Notes under the pieces: model-generated
What the model was told of the DNA's origin: nothing
Databases searched by the model: none
What the model saw: only the letters and a program-made list of their open reading frames with translations
DNA from: Nilaparvata lugens
Taxonomy: Eukaryota; Arthropoda; Insecta; Hemiptera; Delphacidae
Reading direction: 5' to 3'
NCBI RefSeq assembly: GCF_014356525.2
Contig: NC_052508.1
Span: 44,123,858-44,187,857, forward strand
Length of the DNA stretch: 64,000 bases
Made by a program: the position numbers and the translations under genes
Shown: positions 11,015-23,270 of the stretch, in pieces
How the letters are laid out: every line of letters starts with the position of its first letter
Position numbering within the stretch: position 1 is the first letter of the stretch

Positions 11015-13988
11015 ATGATGCCTCTCAGTGACAACCCAGCTCGCTCGCCCTCTCCTCATTTTAACTTGAATAATAATAATGGTAACAATATTCAGGACAC
11101 AGGCATAATATTAGCTAACAAACTTCACCCTCTTAAGAATCTTTTTAAAGCCGCTCATCTCAGTGTTCAATCCCTCAGCTGCCACATTGATGAACTGAGA
11201 GCAATTCTCAGATCTCAAGACTTCAATGTTATAGGTATTTCAGAATCATTTCTCAAGCCTAGTATTCATTCTAGCCAAGTTGCATTGCCCGGATATAATC
11301 TTTTCTGAAATGATAGGCTTAATAAGGCTTGTGGAGGGGTTGCAGTCTTTGTGAAAGATTATATAAAAACAAAAATATTAATCTCATCAGAGCAGGAGTA
11401 TTCTGCCAGACCTGAATTCATGTTACGTGAATTATCTTTATCTAGCTCTAATAAACTACTTGTTGGTATCTGCTATCGCCCACCAAAAATTGGCCACTTC
11501 AGTGACTTCAAAAATGCCTTACTTTCTTTCATGCCTCAATATAATCGAATACTAGTTATGGGAGATATGAACACTGACCTAAATATGACAAATCGTAACT
11601 TTGACTACTTTCAACTGACCACATATTCCAATGCCTTAATATGACTATCTTAGAACTCGACCCAACTCATCATACTAATGACTGACACATTCATTGACTT
11701 ACTAATAGTTAGTGATCCAAATGAGGTTGTTGAAACTGGTCAAATCTCTGTGCCAGCCATTTCAGGAAATGACTTGATTTACTGTGTACTATTTCATAGG
11801 ACACCTAAACCCACTCAGAAATTTATTACTTACAGAGACTTCAAACACATTGACGAAGACGCTTTGTTGACTGACGTAGCTCAAACTCCCTGGCATCAGA
11901 TTGAAGCCTTGGTTAACCCACTGTTAATGCAATGGTTGAAACTTTTGAAAATCGGACACTCAATCTGTATGATAAACATGCACCCTATGTGACAAGGAGG
12001 ATAAACAGAAAACGACGTGTACCATGGATGACTCCTGAAATACTCAAAATATGGGACAAAGAGACAAAGCTCACAGAAAATTTAAAAAGACATTTGACTT
12101 AGACTGTTTAATTGAGTATCGCACTTTGAGAAATAAAGTAAAAGTAAAACAACAGCTACGGAATTCGAAGACAAGGTACTTGAACTCATTCATGACAGAC
12201 AATAGACAAGACTCTAGATCACTATGGTGCGGAATAAAAGAATTTGGCCTTGGTAAACAGAAATCTCAAACTGAAATTGACTTACCTTTGGATGATATTA
12301 ACAAACATTTCGTTTCTCATTCGACACAACGTGACGAGTCAGTCATCAATAATCATATTAATAATCTCAAACATCAGGTAACCAATCTAAATGTACCACT
12401 TCAAAACAAATTCAACTTCCAACTAATATCTGAACTGGACGTTTTCAAAGCAATACAATGTAGTCACAGCAATGCAATGGGGGTGGATAACATACTGATT
12501 AAATTAATTGAAAAAATATTGTTTGCAGTGTTGCCCACCATAACATTTATTTTTAACAAGTCCCTTGAAAACAACGAATTTCCTGAAAATTGGAAGCTTG
12601 CTCTAGTACATCCACTAAACAAAATCACCTCTCCCAATAAAGTTGAAGATTTCAGACCAATTAGTATTTTACCCGCTCTGTCCAAAATACTTGACAGAAT
12701 TGTTCATTCACAAGTTGTAGAGTTTCTCGAAGCCAATAGGAAACTACATAATTTCCAATCTGGATTCAGAAAATCTTTTTCTACTGAAACCGCTCTCTTG
12801 CGTGTCACCGATGATATTATGTTAGCTATGGATCAAAGAAAGTGTACGGTACTGTCCTCAGTCTGTTTGACTTCTCAAAAGCATTCGACATTGTAGATCA
12901 TGAAATTATCTTAAACAAACTAGCTATTCTTGGGTTTAGTTATCAAACCCTCGCATGGTTCAAATCCTATTTCTCAGGTAGAAAGCAATGTGTCTCTGTT
13001 AAAAATAATAGGTCTATTTGGTTGAATGTTAACCATGGCGTCCCTCAAGGTTCTATCTTAGGCCCCCTACTCTTCACTCTTTATGCGAATGACCTACCCT
13101 CTGTCATCAAATTTTCTAGTTTCCATACTTATGCTGATGACCTTCAAATTTATGCAAGCTGCCCAATCACTAAAATTAATGAAACAGTAAATAAAATGAA
13201 TCACGATATAATTACAATAGTAGAATGGACAAGGAGAAACGGACTAAAACTCAACCCTATAAAAACTCAGCCCATAATAATTGGATATTCAAGACTAGTA
13301 AACAACATCGATTTAAACTCACTTAACAAAAATAATGTTAATGGTGTCGAAGTAGCTTACTGTGATTCAGTTAAAAACCTTGGAATTATTATGAACAAAA
13401 ATCTTGACTGGTCTGATCAAATTAATAAGACTTGTAAATTTTTATTCTCTGTCATGCATTCATTGAAGAAGGTGCAAGATATTCTTCCCAGAAAAATTAG
13501 ATTGTTACTAGTCAAATCGCTCATATTCCCACATCTTATGTATTGTAATTCTGTGCTCAATGATATGCAAGTAACCTTAAACGATAAACTTCAGCGATGT
13601 CGAAACTATTGCCTCAGGTTTGTTTACTCTCTCCATCGCCATGAACGAATCACTCAAGCCCATATTGACAGTTCAACTTTAAAGTTACCTGATCAGAGAA
13701 TGCTTCATATAATCAAGCTTGTTAGGGACATTTTAAAATATGGTGAACCAATCTATTTCAAAAAAGATTTTAAATTTCCATCTGAAGGTAGGAGAATTGA
13801 TGCTTCCCACACTAGAACAGGTGAAAATAGTCTTAAGAATTCCAAATCATCGAACAACTATTTATACAAAATCCTTCCTTGTTAGCGGTTGTCGTGCATG
13901 GAATGCACTCCCAAATCAAATTAGGTCCATAGAGTCGAGCGGGCTTCACCCGTACATTGAGACATTATCTTTTAGGAAAAATGGCTGA
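11015..13988 (+). pseudogene. LINE ORF2, endonuclease plus reverse transcriptase
   Basis: The endonuclease region (11120-11990) shows ISESF, ICYRPP and VMGDMNTDLN motifs. The first catalytic motif reads HLSVQSL where HLNxQSL is usual, so the Asn is lost. The RT (12051-13885) carries FRPISILPALSKILDRIV, GFRKSFSTE, FDFSKAFDIVDHE, GVPQGSILGPLLFTLYAND and an intact YADD (HTYADDLQIYA, about 13126-13158). Frameshifts lie at about 11640-11680, 12845-12890 and 13810-13840. The C-terminal GCRAWNALPNQIRSIESS block is in the last frame, ending at 13986-13988. It belongs to the Jockey/CR1 group and is a nearly full-length but dead copy. Confidence 0.85.
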
Positions 13989-14920
13989 AACTGTCCAACT
14001 CTAGAGCAGCATGACATTCAATTAAACCTTCCTTAATACCTATCCTTATCCTTTATAATCATTTCCCTCCACTCCCAAGTAAAAATTATGGTTTTTCTCT
14101 TTTTACTTCTTTCATGTAAATTTAGCATAAAAAATGTGTATAGGTATGTGTAAATGTGTATGTGTAAATCTTATTGTTTCTTATTCTAACTCTTCCTAGA
14201 GTGGATCTTAGCAACCTCATTCTATATCCCTTCCCCTCTTTTTTTATCATAATTTCCCCTTCATAATTCCCTAATTAGAATTATTATTATTTCTTCATGA
14301 ACTTTCATAATCATATTATCTTGTTACTTACATGAACTAATCTCTTTTGTACAATAATTCCCCTTTGTTATTAACATTATTTTTGGATTTAAATCTACAA
14401 ATCTTTTTTCTAATAATAAATTTCACTCCCTCATTATCCCAATTATTATATCATATCGATTTTCTAATTATTGGGAATTTACTTTTCCTTTATTTTTTTT
14501 CCTTATTATTATTTACTCTTCTCTGTTAATCGATTTAACTAAATGATTTATCGTTTCTATGATTTGGTTTTTACTTATTGATATTTTTGCCTTAATTTTT
14601 TTCGCTTAGACATAATATTTCGTTTGAATTTTCAACTTTCTTTTTACACGGTTAAGTGCTGAAGGGGAGGGTATCAAATTAGGTTGATACCCTCTCTGAG
14701 AATGGACTTCTTAAGGTCCAAACTTCACCGTTTCATGTGAAAACATTACAGTAGTACCTCAACTTTTGCATTTTTCATCATTATTCTTGCTCAATATTAT
14801 TGTAGAACTCATCAGTTTAATATGATTCACCATGTCATTTCACCGCTACTGGTATTTATTTTTAACACTAGAACGTAAGTTGAATTATGTTTTGTTAAAC
14901 ACATGAATAAAGGAATCTGA
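13989..14920 (+). other. Probable 3' UTR of the preceding LINE
   Basis: T-rich noncoding sequence follows the ORF2 stop and reaches an ATGAATAAAGGAATCTGAATC segment at about 14903-14923, which looks like the 3' end. A short self-complementary GGTATCAAATTAGGTTGATACC hairpin lies near 14670-14691. Confidence 0.5.
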
Positions 14921-14930
14921 ATCCTCTCTC

Positions 14931-15030
14931 CCCTTATTTTTTTTCTTCTGTTCTTTCCTCTTCCTTTTATTCTTTTTCTCCTATTCTATTTTCTTTTCTC
15001 TTCTTCTCCGATTCTGTTTCTACTTCTCCA
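14931..15030 (+). repeat. Pyrimidine-rich (TTCTC)n tract
   Basis: About 100 bp of almost uninterrupted C/T follows the LINE 3' end. It may be the element tail or a microsatellite seeded by it. Confidence 0.6.
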
Positions 15031-15098
15031 TATTCCTGTAGAAATAGAAGGAAATTCAATGGGTAGGAACTTTCGTTCCTCTTCTTGAAATCTATTGG

Positions 15099-15660
15099 AC
15101 TAGTAGTTCTGTGAACAGAAGACCTCGTGCAGTTATAAACCACAGTCTTCTCTGATACTGTCCATCAGAGTAAATTCTGTCCTGTCCTGTCGTTTCCGCG
15201 AGATTGATCAGTGTATAAACGACTAATGGCTGTTTGGGTTGTTGTATCGACAATGCAAATAATGTGATCTTAACAGCTATGCTTCTATCATCAAAAGTTT
15301 ACCGAGTTGAAAGCAGAGAAAAGTCGGGAGAAAATACTATGCTACTTCAAGTTATCAATTGCATGCCTCACTACATGTCCACACAACAGCTGTTTTTTCA
15401 CCAAGTTACATTGAGATATTGAATTGCAAGCGTCATTGCATACAATAATTATAACCCACTCAACACCTGATTTATGATGAATAATTTATTCTATAGTCGG
15501 ATTTTTACTATTATATTGGCGTATGAAGGTGGCTTCTTTTCCTTTTATATTATCCTCGAAATGCAAAATTTCCAAAAACCTTGTATATACGTCGACGCGC
15601 AATTTAAAAAAGAACACACCTGTCAAATTTCATGAAAATCTATTACCACGTTTGATGATT
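15099..15660 (+). repeat. Repeat family D, copy 1
   Basis: Blocks at 15099-15145 and 15480-15655 match 21126-21160 and 21262-21435 in the same order. They include ATTGGCGTATGAAGG, CCTTGTATATACGTCGACGCG and a CTGTCAAATTTCATGAAAATCTATTAC tail. Copy 1 carries about 300 bp of extra internal sequence. No ORF is seen; it is a non-autonomous interspersed repeat. Confidence 0.7.
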
Positions 15661-16022
15661 AATTGATGATCGAATTGATGAATTGATCGATTGATGATTA
15701 AATTATTATTTTTGAGCTTTCTCTCTTTGTATACCGTATACATATTTTTCATACCCCTTTTTTATACCCCTTCACTAAATTTCCTGAATCTAACTCAAAT
15801 GTCGATCTCTTCTAATCTTATTAGTTATACTGAATCGTTGTGAATATTTAATGAAGTGCGATATTATTCTCTCTTGTTTTTATTTTTAATTGTACAGTTA
15901 TAGCCAATATATAGTGAGAGTAAAAACTTTCATTCACATGTCAACTCAAACCAAAAGTAAAATGGCATGCTCGGATTGTTCTGAACTTCAAAAAAAAACT
16001 GGAATGAAAAGAGCTTCAATTA

Positions 16023-16778
16023 ATGGAAGGAAGGCAGCGTAGATGGGAGGACAGAATTGAGATGAAAGCAAAAGCTCAGGTATCTTCAAATAATAGGCCT
16101 TTGAAATCTCCATCAGGGAAACAACCACACAGCATTGTGAAACGTCCTACAATAATTAAAAATAGAGTCAGTAAACTTCCTGCTTCTCCCACTCAAAGAG
16201 CTCTAGGCCCGAAAAATACCGGTAATGAACATGCTACCAAGAGATTACCTTCCTCGATTCCAAATCCCTCAATTAGTGGAGAGAATAGATTTTCAGTGCT
16301 GGAAATTTGTGATTCACAGCCCATTACGAATGTTGAGCAAGTTATCCATCCTCAATCGCCGGAATGCTGGTCCTCAACACCTCCAAAACTTATCAAACAA
16401 AGGTCGATGAATGTGAGATTTTATTCGGATAGCCAAGGAAGAGAGGTTTACAAAAATTTTAACGACATCAATCATAAGTTCTCTAGTATAATTAAGCCCG
16501 GAGCTAAATTCAAAGACATATCAGTGGAATCTGGAGAGCTGGACGAAAATGATGTCACTGTGTTTCTGGGAGGTACGAATGATATTGCCTGCAACGAAAG
16601 GAAGGAATTTCACACATCTCTTCGACAGAAACTGCGAGACCTACAGAATCGACGGGCGGCAAACGTAATTGTTTTCTCGGTACCACAGACACGATCTACC
16701 CTAGCTGGTCTGCCGTTAATAAAGGAATTCAAAAGGCGAATAAAGAGAACTTTAATGTATGTAATTTTAAGAATGTGA
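16023..16778 (+). pseudogene. LINE ORF1 with SGNH/GDSL esterase domain
   Basis: The frame encodes about 251 residues. A basic, Pro/Ser-rich N-terminal half containing NRFSVLE leads into an SGNH-hydrolase-like domain. Block I is RFYSDSQGRE with Ser at 16431-16433, and block III is VFLGGTNDI (16569-16583). Esterase domains of this type are known in ORF1 proteins of CR1/L2-type LINEs. The frame ends at 16778 before the His-containing block V, whose region (16780-16990) is broken. The endonuclease frame at 17110 follows. It is the same lineage as the element at 61894-64000 but older and mutated. Confidence 0.75.
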
Positions 16779-17109
16779 CATTTGTGAACATTACAAACAT
16801 AGGTAAAAGGCCTTCACTTGAACTAGTTAGGGAAAAAACATGTGTGTGACAGAATTGTTGATGTAGTACATAAGCTTGCTTCTAAACAGGGTAAAATGTG
16901 TGAATCGTTTCCGGTGCAGTACCAGCTCGATTCTTTTTTAGAGTTGGAACCAACAACTATCAATCAAACTTGGATAAATTGATAGACCCTCAGCTTAGTT
17001 GAGAACTTGATAAAAATAATGTAGCTGGATCTTTCATAATGAATATTTAAGCTGTATGTAGCGTTCTGTCTCATGGTGATGTTTTTGTACAGAACAATAG
17101 TAATAATAC

Positions 17110-18114
17110 TCAAAATAATTCAGAATTTAAAGTGGGATATCTCAATATTCAGGGTATCAGAGGGAAACATGTAATTTTGAACGAGTTTGCTAATGATAAT
17201 ATGTTTGATGTACTATGTTTGAATGAACACTGGTGCCAGGAAGACGAAATTCATTTCCATAAATTAGATGATTTCCAACTTCTGAATAGCTTCAACAAGA
17301 AACAACATATTCATGGTGGTGTGGCAATTTATATTTATAGAGCATTGGTAGATAAAATGTAGCAGATTAGATCTAGTTTCGTTTTGTAGTGAGCTCCACT
17401 TTGAAGCAGCAGCTGTCTATTTAAGAGAATTAAAAATGGTTTTGATAACTCTTTATCGGTCACCCAACGGTGATCCACAAATATTTTTAGAAAAACTAGA
17501 AGATATGTTCCATTTTTTCCTAAATCCTAGATGGAAAAATCACAGTATAATTATTGTAGGTGAAGATACTAATGCGGCTTTTGATGTTACGAGAGACACA
17601 CGCACTTCTAAAGAATTAAAAAATCTGTTAAGACAATTCAATTATAATTTTACCAACTGTAAGCCAACTAGAAAGGCTGCCTGTCTTGACAATATATTTA
17701 CAAATATGTAGATAGGAATATATTTTGCTCGGACGTAATTCCTTTTGCTTTTTCTGATCTGACTCAGTTTGGTTGAAAATAAATAGAGCTAGCTCAATGT
17801 TACCAAGTAGTGAGTGTGGAGAGCCCAAGTTTGTCATCACAAGACCAATGACAAAAAATAAATTTCTCAATTTTAAAAATGCTCTCAAAAGCTATGACTG
17901 GAAAAGTTTGCTCAATAATAAACATTGCTCAGCTGATGAAGTCTTCGATAAATTCGAATCTAATATTCCTATGCATAAGTCTAAAGTCAATTATTCTCGT
18001 GTGCGTAATGCTAAAAATAATAATGCATGGTATGCTACTCAACTTGTAGCTATGAAAAATGAATTAGAATTTCATTTGTATATGTATAGAATTTATGGAA
18101 CAGATGAGTTTTAA
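17110..18114 (+). pseudogene. LINE ORF2 endonuclease fragment, 3'-truncated
   Basis: Pieces encode an AP-type endonuclease: KVGYLNIQGIRGK (from about 17129), LNEHWC, HGGVAIYIYRA, LITLYRSPNGDPQIF and ACLDNIFTNM. The metal-binding GDFN motif reads GEDTN, and stops lie at about 17360 and 17710. 17773-18114 continues into the linker before the RT, which is missing. YRSPNGD and DNI(F/L)TN are shared with the ORF2 at 62967-64000. With 16023-16778 it forms one relic of an SGNH-type LINE. Confidence 0.75.
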
Positions 18115-18668
18115 TAGGTTCTCGTCGACTTGAATCTTAGACCTCACTTCGCTCGGTCAATTACCTAATTAGCAATGATTACCTTCACGAGTTATCCTGT
18201 CATATTAAGCGAGTAATATTTATGTATGTGTATGTACTTATTTATAATTTATCGGACCTCGAAAAGGCTCTATAGGAGGGCCTATTTTAAATTTATTTTA
18301 CTATAGCCTAATCCGGTCACTTTCTGAATCTCTTCTTCCAGATGTTCCATGAATACTGACTGCATTGTTTTAAAATAAGGTTGCCAAAATTGGTAACTGA
18401 ACTACAGCTATTATAATCTTTTTCATTTGCTCACATTCTCTTACGTTTTCAACAGACTATGGAAAACCTTTTTCTGATCAGCTACTGCTTGAGGGACCAA
18501 TAATCCTTTAATCCTTTCTCAAGAAACTTCAGCAAATTTCCCAGAGTTGAGACCTGTTCCAAAATAATGTTTTCTTGTCGCAAATCCACTGTATTCTTGA
18601 TTTAATCAAAATCTTTAGAGCCGTTTTCGAGATCCGTCCGACATACATACATATCCACAAACACACTT
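18115..18668. other. Intron sequence, fragment of an unclassified repeat
   Basis: No ORF is seen. The segment around 18600-18640 (GAGCCGTTTTCGAGATCCGTC) resembles 20660-20680 and 21945-21960, so it may be a scrap of the same repeat family. Confidence 0.4.
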
Positions 18669-20100
18669 ATGCCCGGTTTCTCAGTCGTTCAATAAACAAC
18701 GCTATAGCTATTGATTCAATAACTTTATCAATTCAATAAATTTTTATTGGTTCCTTAAACATATTTATAGAATCCATGGCAATTCATCTGTTCAATGAAT
18801 CTGGCAGCATGGCATGATTCCAAACCGACCACTTTCGTAAACAAACTTTATATGGTAGCCATGGTAACCAACTGAATCTTGTTTGTTTAATCCTTGCTGC
18901 TTGTTGTGAAGTTCAAGTTGAAGGTTTTTTCCTACTTTAATGATATTTTTTCAAGTTATTATTATAATTATGGCAGAGAAACGAGACCGGGGCAAGAATT
19001 TTGCAGAGGTTGAAAAAGAACAATTAGTAGAGATCTGCCTAAAGTATAAAAATGTGATAGAAAATAAAAAGACATAAATATTCAATAAAAGATAAAAGCA
19101 AGGCATGGGATGCAGTGAGAGAAGAATATAATTCTATTCAAATCTAACTCAAACACTCCATCATCTGAACTGCTGCTGTAACTAATTATATCTAGATCCA
19201 TTTCAATATTGTTTTTATTTAAATAACAGAACATCGAACACAAAACATTCCAACATAACCTTTAAACACAATTCATCGATTCGATATAGATAATTATTAT
19301 TACAGGCTGGATTTTGGCATTATTTCGTTCAATAAACAAATCTATAGCTTATCCCATATGATTGTGATTAGGCGTACGGTAGTCAAAGAAGAAGAAACAA
19401 CGCAATAGCTATTGATTCAATAACTTTATCCAATAAATAAATTTTTATTGGTTTCTCAAACATATTTATAAAATCCATAGCTATGGAACGATTTATCTGT
19501 TCAATGAATCTGGCAACATCGCATGATCCCAAACTGGTCACTTTCGTAAACAAACTTTATACATGGTTCCTATGGTAACCATGGTAACCAACCAAATCTT
19601 GGATGTTTATTCCATGCTTCCTGTTGTGAGGTAATTTCCTACAGTACTGACATCTTTTGGCTGATGTCTCCAAAACAAGATGGCTGACACCAAATGAGGG
19701 CTATCGATGCTAAATATAGTGCAACTTTGATTCTGTTTTGTTTTTAAAATACTGGTGATCTACACTAATTTCAATTTTATTTTGTAATTTAATTTTTCTA
19801 TCTTAATTTTTTGATTGCTACCAAAAATTTGAGAAATTTATCCATTCCATAAATATTTATAGGCTGGATTTTGGCACTATAGTTTATTTCTCATTTTTAT
19901 CGGTTCAATAAAGTTATTGAATGAATAACAAGTTTATGGAGCGACTGAGAAACCAGGCATATAGTGTTTATCGTTTATCGAGAGATTTAAGGATTCAATA
20001 AGTTTAGGGAGCGTTCTAGAAACGCATTTCTCATGTTTATCGATTCAATAAAGTTATTGAATGGATAAACAGTTTATGGAACGACTGAGAAACCGGGCAT
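18669..20100 (+). mobile_element. TIR DNA transposon with broken Myb/SANT-like ORF
   Basis: Terminal inverted repeats of about 30 bp (ATGCCCGGTTTCTCAGTCGT...) lie at 18669-18698 and 20071-20100. Internally a long block (18690-18900) is repeated in the same orientation at 19400-19640, and an extra right-end copy lies at 19932-19960. It therefore looks like a composite or tandem array of related termini. The only coding trace is a Myb/SANT-like domain (18970-19147). That domain accompanies PIF/Harbinger-type transposases, so a Harbinger-like origin is possible. No transposase was seen. Confidence 0.7.
18970..19147 (+). pseudogene. Myb/SANT-like DNA-binding domain, frameshifted
   Basis: An ATG at 18970 opens a 35-residue frame containing NFAEVEKEQLVEICLKYKN and VIENKKT, then stops at 19077. 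After a net shift of one base the frame resumes as KYSIKDKSKAWDAVREEYNS, ending near 19147. Together these match the order and spacing of the Myb/SANT-like domain (ExxxLxxLxxKYKxxIENKKTD...KxxAWxxIxxEFN) of Harbinger-associated MYB-like proteins and arthropod Myb_DNA-bind_5 proteins. Loss of two bases after the Thr codon would explain the break. The role of the family is binding transposon ends; this copy is dead. Confidence 0.65.
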
Positions 20101-20189
20101 TATTCAAACAGAAATTGCTTTCTTAGTATAATTGACTTCAATGATTATGATTTTATTCAAGGAGAGCTTATTTCACATAATAATAACAG

Positions 20190-20857
20190 CTGGCATCAAA
20201 AGCAAAAATCTGGTGTGGCGCACTCACACAACTTTCCTTGCCGTTATGAAAATTGATCACCTGACGCTAGTGTTCCCGCGCATCTCAAGTCTACTATTCA
20301 AAGATTTGAGCCAGCTGGTGACAGGGCAATAACGCTGGAGACACACATGAGGTCTGCTATCTCTTCATAGTGAATGATTTAATAGAATCAACAATAATTT
20401 GCAATTGAATAATCACATTTTCACGAATTTAAAGCTTATTTTCAATTTCAGGTGAAATGTTACTGAACATTTATTGTAGAGATTTTCATGCTCAATCTAC
20501 TCCACTTGATTTTTTTTGTTTCAATTGTATCTGAAGCCTGATAATTGGGAATCTATCTGCATTGATGGGGCGAAGCTCCTGAAATTTTTACAGATATGGG
20601 ACTTGTGGCAGTTGATAGAGCTTATCGATGACTATTTTAGGTATTAATTTGATCAAAATCGTTGGAGCCGTTTTCGAGAAAATCACAAAAAACCCTGTTT
20701 TTGACAATATTTTCGCCATTTTAGCCGCCATTTTGAATTGCATCAGATCGAAATTGTTCGTGTCGGATACTTATATCGTAAGGACCTTAAGTTCCAAATT
20801 TCAAGTCATTCCGTTAATTGGGAGATGAGATATCGTGTACACAGACGCACATACACT

Positions 20858-20931
<74 letters not shown>

Positions 20932-21050
20932 GACCAATACCCAAAAACCACTTTTTTGGACTCAGGGGACCTTGAAACGTATAGAAATTTAGAAATTGGG
21001 GTACCTTAATTTTGGAAAGCAATACTTTCCTTACCTATGGTAATAGGGCT
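20190..21050 (+). repeat. Repeat family B, copy 1
   Basis: About 860 bp of noncoding repeat, from AAAAATCTGGTGTGGCGCAC near 20203 to CCTTACCTATGGTAATAGGG. The complement of 21735-22430 matches it closely but lacks the (AC)n-bearing part. The two copies face each other about 690 bp apart. A scrap of the right end also occurs at 49048-49092. Confidence 0.85.
20861..20927 (+). repeat. (AC)n microsatellite
   Basis: About 33 near-perfect AC dinucleotides inside repeat B copy 1, absent from copy 2, so the expansion arose in this copy. Confidence 0.95.
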
Positions 21051-21125
21051 AGGATAAAAATGTCAAATGTTTAAATTGAAACAGTAGCGATCATCCACAT
21101 TATTATCTTCATCTGATCTAAAGTA

Positions 21126-21440
21126 ACTAGTAGTTCTGTGAACAGTAGACCTCACGCAGTATTCTCATCCACAAGTACCTGATTTAAACTATAGACCTTA
21201 TGGGAATACTGCAATAGACTGGCTTCTCCACACATCTGTGTAATCACTTGTCAGCTGATTTATGATGATTAATTCTAGTCTGATTTTTACTCTAATATTG
21301 GCGTATGAAGGAGGCTCCTTTTTCCTTTTATATTATCCTTGAAATGAAAAATTTCCAAAAACCTTGTATATACGTCGACGCGCAATTAAAAAAGGAACAT
21401 ACCTGTCAAATTTCATGAAAATCTATTACCGCGTTTCGCC
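21126..21440 (+). repeat. Repeat family D, copy 2
   Basis: Matches blocks of 15099-15655, including the GTATATACGTCGACGCG and TTTCATGAAAATCTATTACC segments, without the large internal insertion of copy 1. Confidence 0.7.
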
Positions 21441-21477
21441 GTAAGTGCGCAACATATAAAAATTCAAACATTAAACA

Positions 21478-23175
21478 TTTAGGGCCGTTTGCACAATGTA
21501 AGTTTAAGCTAAAGGTTAAACCAATTCTGAATTTTTTTTGGTTTGAACTAAAATTCCGTTTGCACAGTATCAGTTTAAACTCTGTATTGAGTTTAAACTC
21601 TGGGAAAGTTTAATCCTCCAAAGCAGGAGGTTAAAACCAAATAATTTGGATTAACTTGACATCTGCAAAGATTTGATGGGGAAACAGCTTTCGACTTTTC
21701 TCGAAACTTTTTCGACAGTTGTTTTCACTTTCCTTGCCCTATCACCATAGGTAAGGAAAGTATTGCTTTCCGAAAAAAATTAAGGTACCCCAATTTCTAA
21801 ATTTCTATACGTTTCAAGGTCCCCTGAGTCCAAAAACCTTTCACTATAAGGATCCGACACAAACAATTTCGATCAAATGCAATTCAAGATGGCGGCTAAA
21901 ATAGCGAAAATGTTGTCAAAAACAGGGTTTTTTTTGTGATTTTCTCGGAAACGGCTCCAACGATTTTGATCAAATTCATACCTAAAATTGTCATCGATAA
22001 GCTCTATCAACTGCCACAAGTCCCATATCTGTGAAAATTTCAGGAGCTCCGCCCCAGCAATGCAGATAGATTCCCAATTATCAGGCTTCAGATACAATTG
22101 AAACAAAAAAAAATCAAGTGGAGTAGATTGAGCATGAAAATCTCTACAATAAATGTTCAGTAACGTTTCACCTAAAATTGAAAATAAGCTTTAAATTCGA
22201 GAAAATGTGATTATTCAATTGCAAATTATTGTTGATTCTATTAAATCATTCACTATGAAGAGATAGCAGACCTCATGTGTGTCTCCAGCGTTATTGCCCT
22301 GTCACAAGCTGGCTCAAATCTTTGAATAGTAGACTTGAGATGCGCGGGAACACTAGCGTCAGGTGATCAATTTTCATAACGGCAAGGAAAGTTGTATGAG
22401 TGCGCCACACCAGATTTTTATTGCTTCTGTAGACGATAATAATTATTTAGGATATAGTGATTCATTATTTGAATGTAAAAATAATTATAATGGAGGAATT
22501 GATAGAAGTTTTTAATGCGATTGAAAAAGATGACTGCGTAGAAATTTTGAAACAGAAAAATTGGACAAAAACGAATAATAAATTGAAATTTCTGGGATGA
22601 TAGAGAATCTTCTTTACGGTTTTGCTTGAGTAGAGCAACTGCCAGTTAGTATTTGATTGAATAAACCACTTGATAGAAATTAAGACAATTTTTAACAGTG
22701 GTATTTGATTAGAAAACATGTTTTTAATAACACATAACTGAGATATTTTGCTTTCGAGAGATTTCTAATAAACGAGAAAGACCGTAGTAGATTCAAGAGT
22801 AACAATATACATTTTTTATCTTACATTCTGAAATATATTTTTTGATGCGAGCTAAACATAAGTTTTTAAAGAATCTCTTGATCGCTTTTCACTTTTATTA
22901 CCTTTCAGCTCTGTGGATTTTGAACAAGAAAATAGTAGCTACATAACCTCAATTCACTGATCGTTTGTAAACAAATAACAAATTTCCTGTAAAAATCAGT
23001 CTTCTGATATTATGAACAATGACATTCTATTACCAACTTAACGCTAAAGTAGTTTAACTTAAACTGGATTAGTAAATGCACTGAGAAAACCGATTCAAGT
23101 TTAAACTTTCAGATTAATTTAAACTCGATTAACTTAATTGAGTTTAGCAATCTATGCTGTGCAAACGGCCCTAAA
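21478..23175. mobile_element. TIR element with AGGGCCGTTTGCACA ends, GTTTAAAC-rich
   Basis: The ends are an 18-bp perfect inverted repeat, TTTAGGGCCGTTTGCACA (21478-21495, complement at 23158-23175). Next to both ends are clusters of GTTTAAACT/AGTTTAAAC and related motifs (21490-21640 and 23030-23150). No transposase is seen. The interior holds repeat B copy 2 in inverted orientation (21735-22430), so the original element was about 1 kb. It sits inside an ACATTTAA-type minisatellite visible on both flanks. Confidence 0.7.
21735..22430 (-). repeat. Repeat family B, copy 2 (inverted)
   Basis: Reverse complement of copy 1 at 20190-21050 over about 690 bp. It runs from CTTTCCTTGCCCTATCACCATAGG to the CTGGTGTGGCGCAC segment. 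The microsatellite and about 100 bp around it are missing. Confidence 0.85.
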
Positions 23176-23270
23176 ACATTCAAACATTTAAACATTTATA
23201 CATTTAAACATTTAAACATTTAACATTTAAACATTTAAACATCTAAACATTTAAACATTTAAATGTTTTT
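23166..23270 (+). repeat. Minisatellite (ACATTTAA)n
   Basis: About ten imperfect copies of ACATTTAA/ACATTTAAA. The same units flank the left end of the TIR element at 21455-21480, so the element inserted into this array. Confidence 0.85.

Noticed and set aside
14347..14529. Hydrophobic 60-residue frame
   Set aside because: T-rich 3' UTR of a LINE reads as Leu/Phe/Ile; no start context or conservation expected.
20738..21022. Open frames on both strands across 20738-21022
   Set aside because: They translate the (AC)n microsatellite as Thr-His or Val-Cys repeats; not coding.
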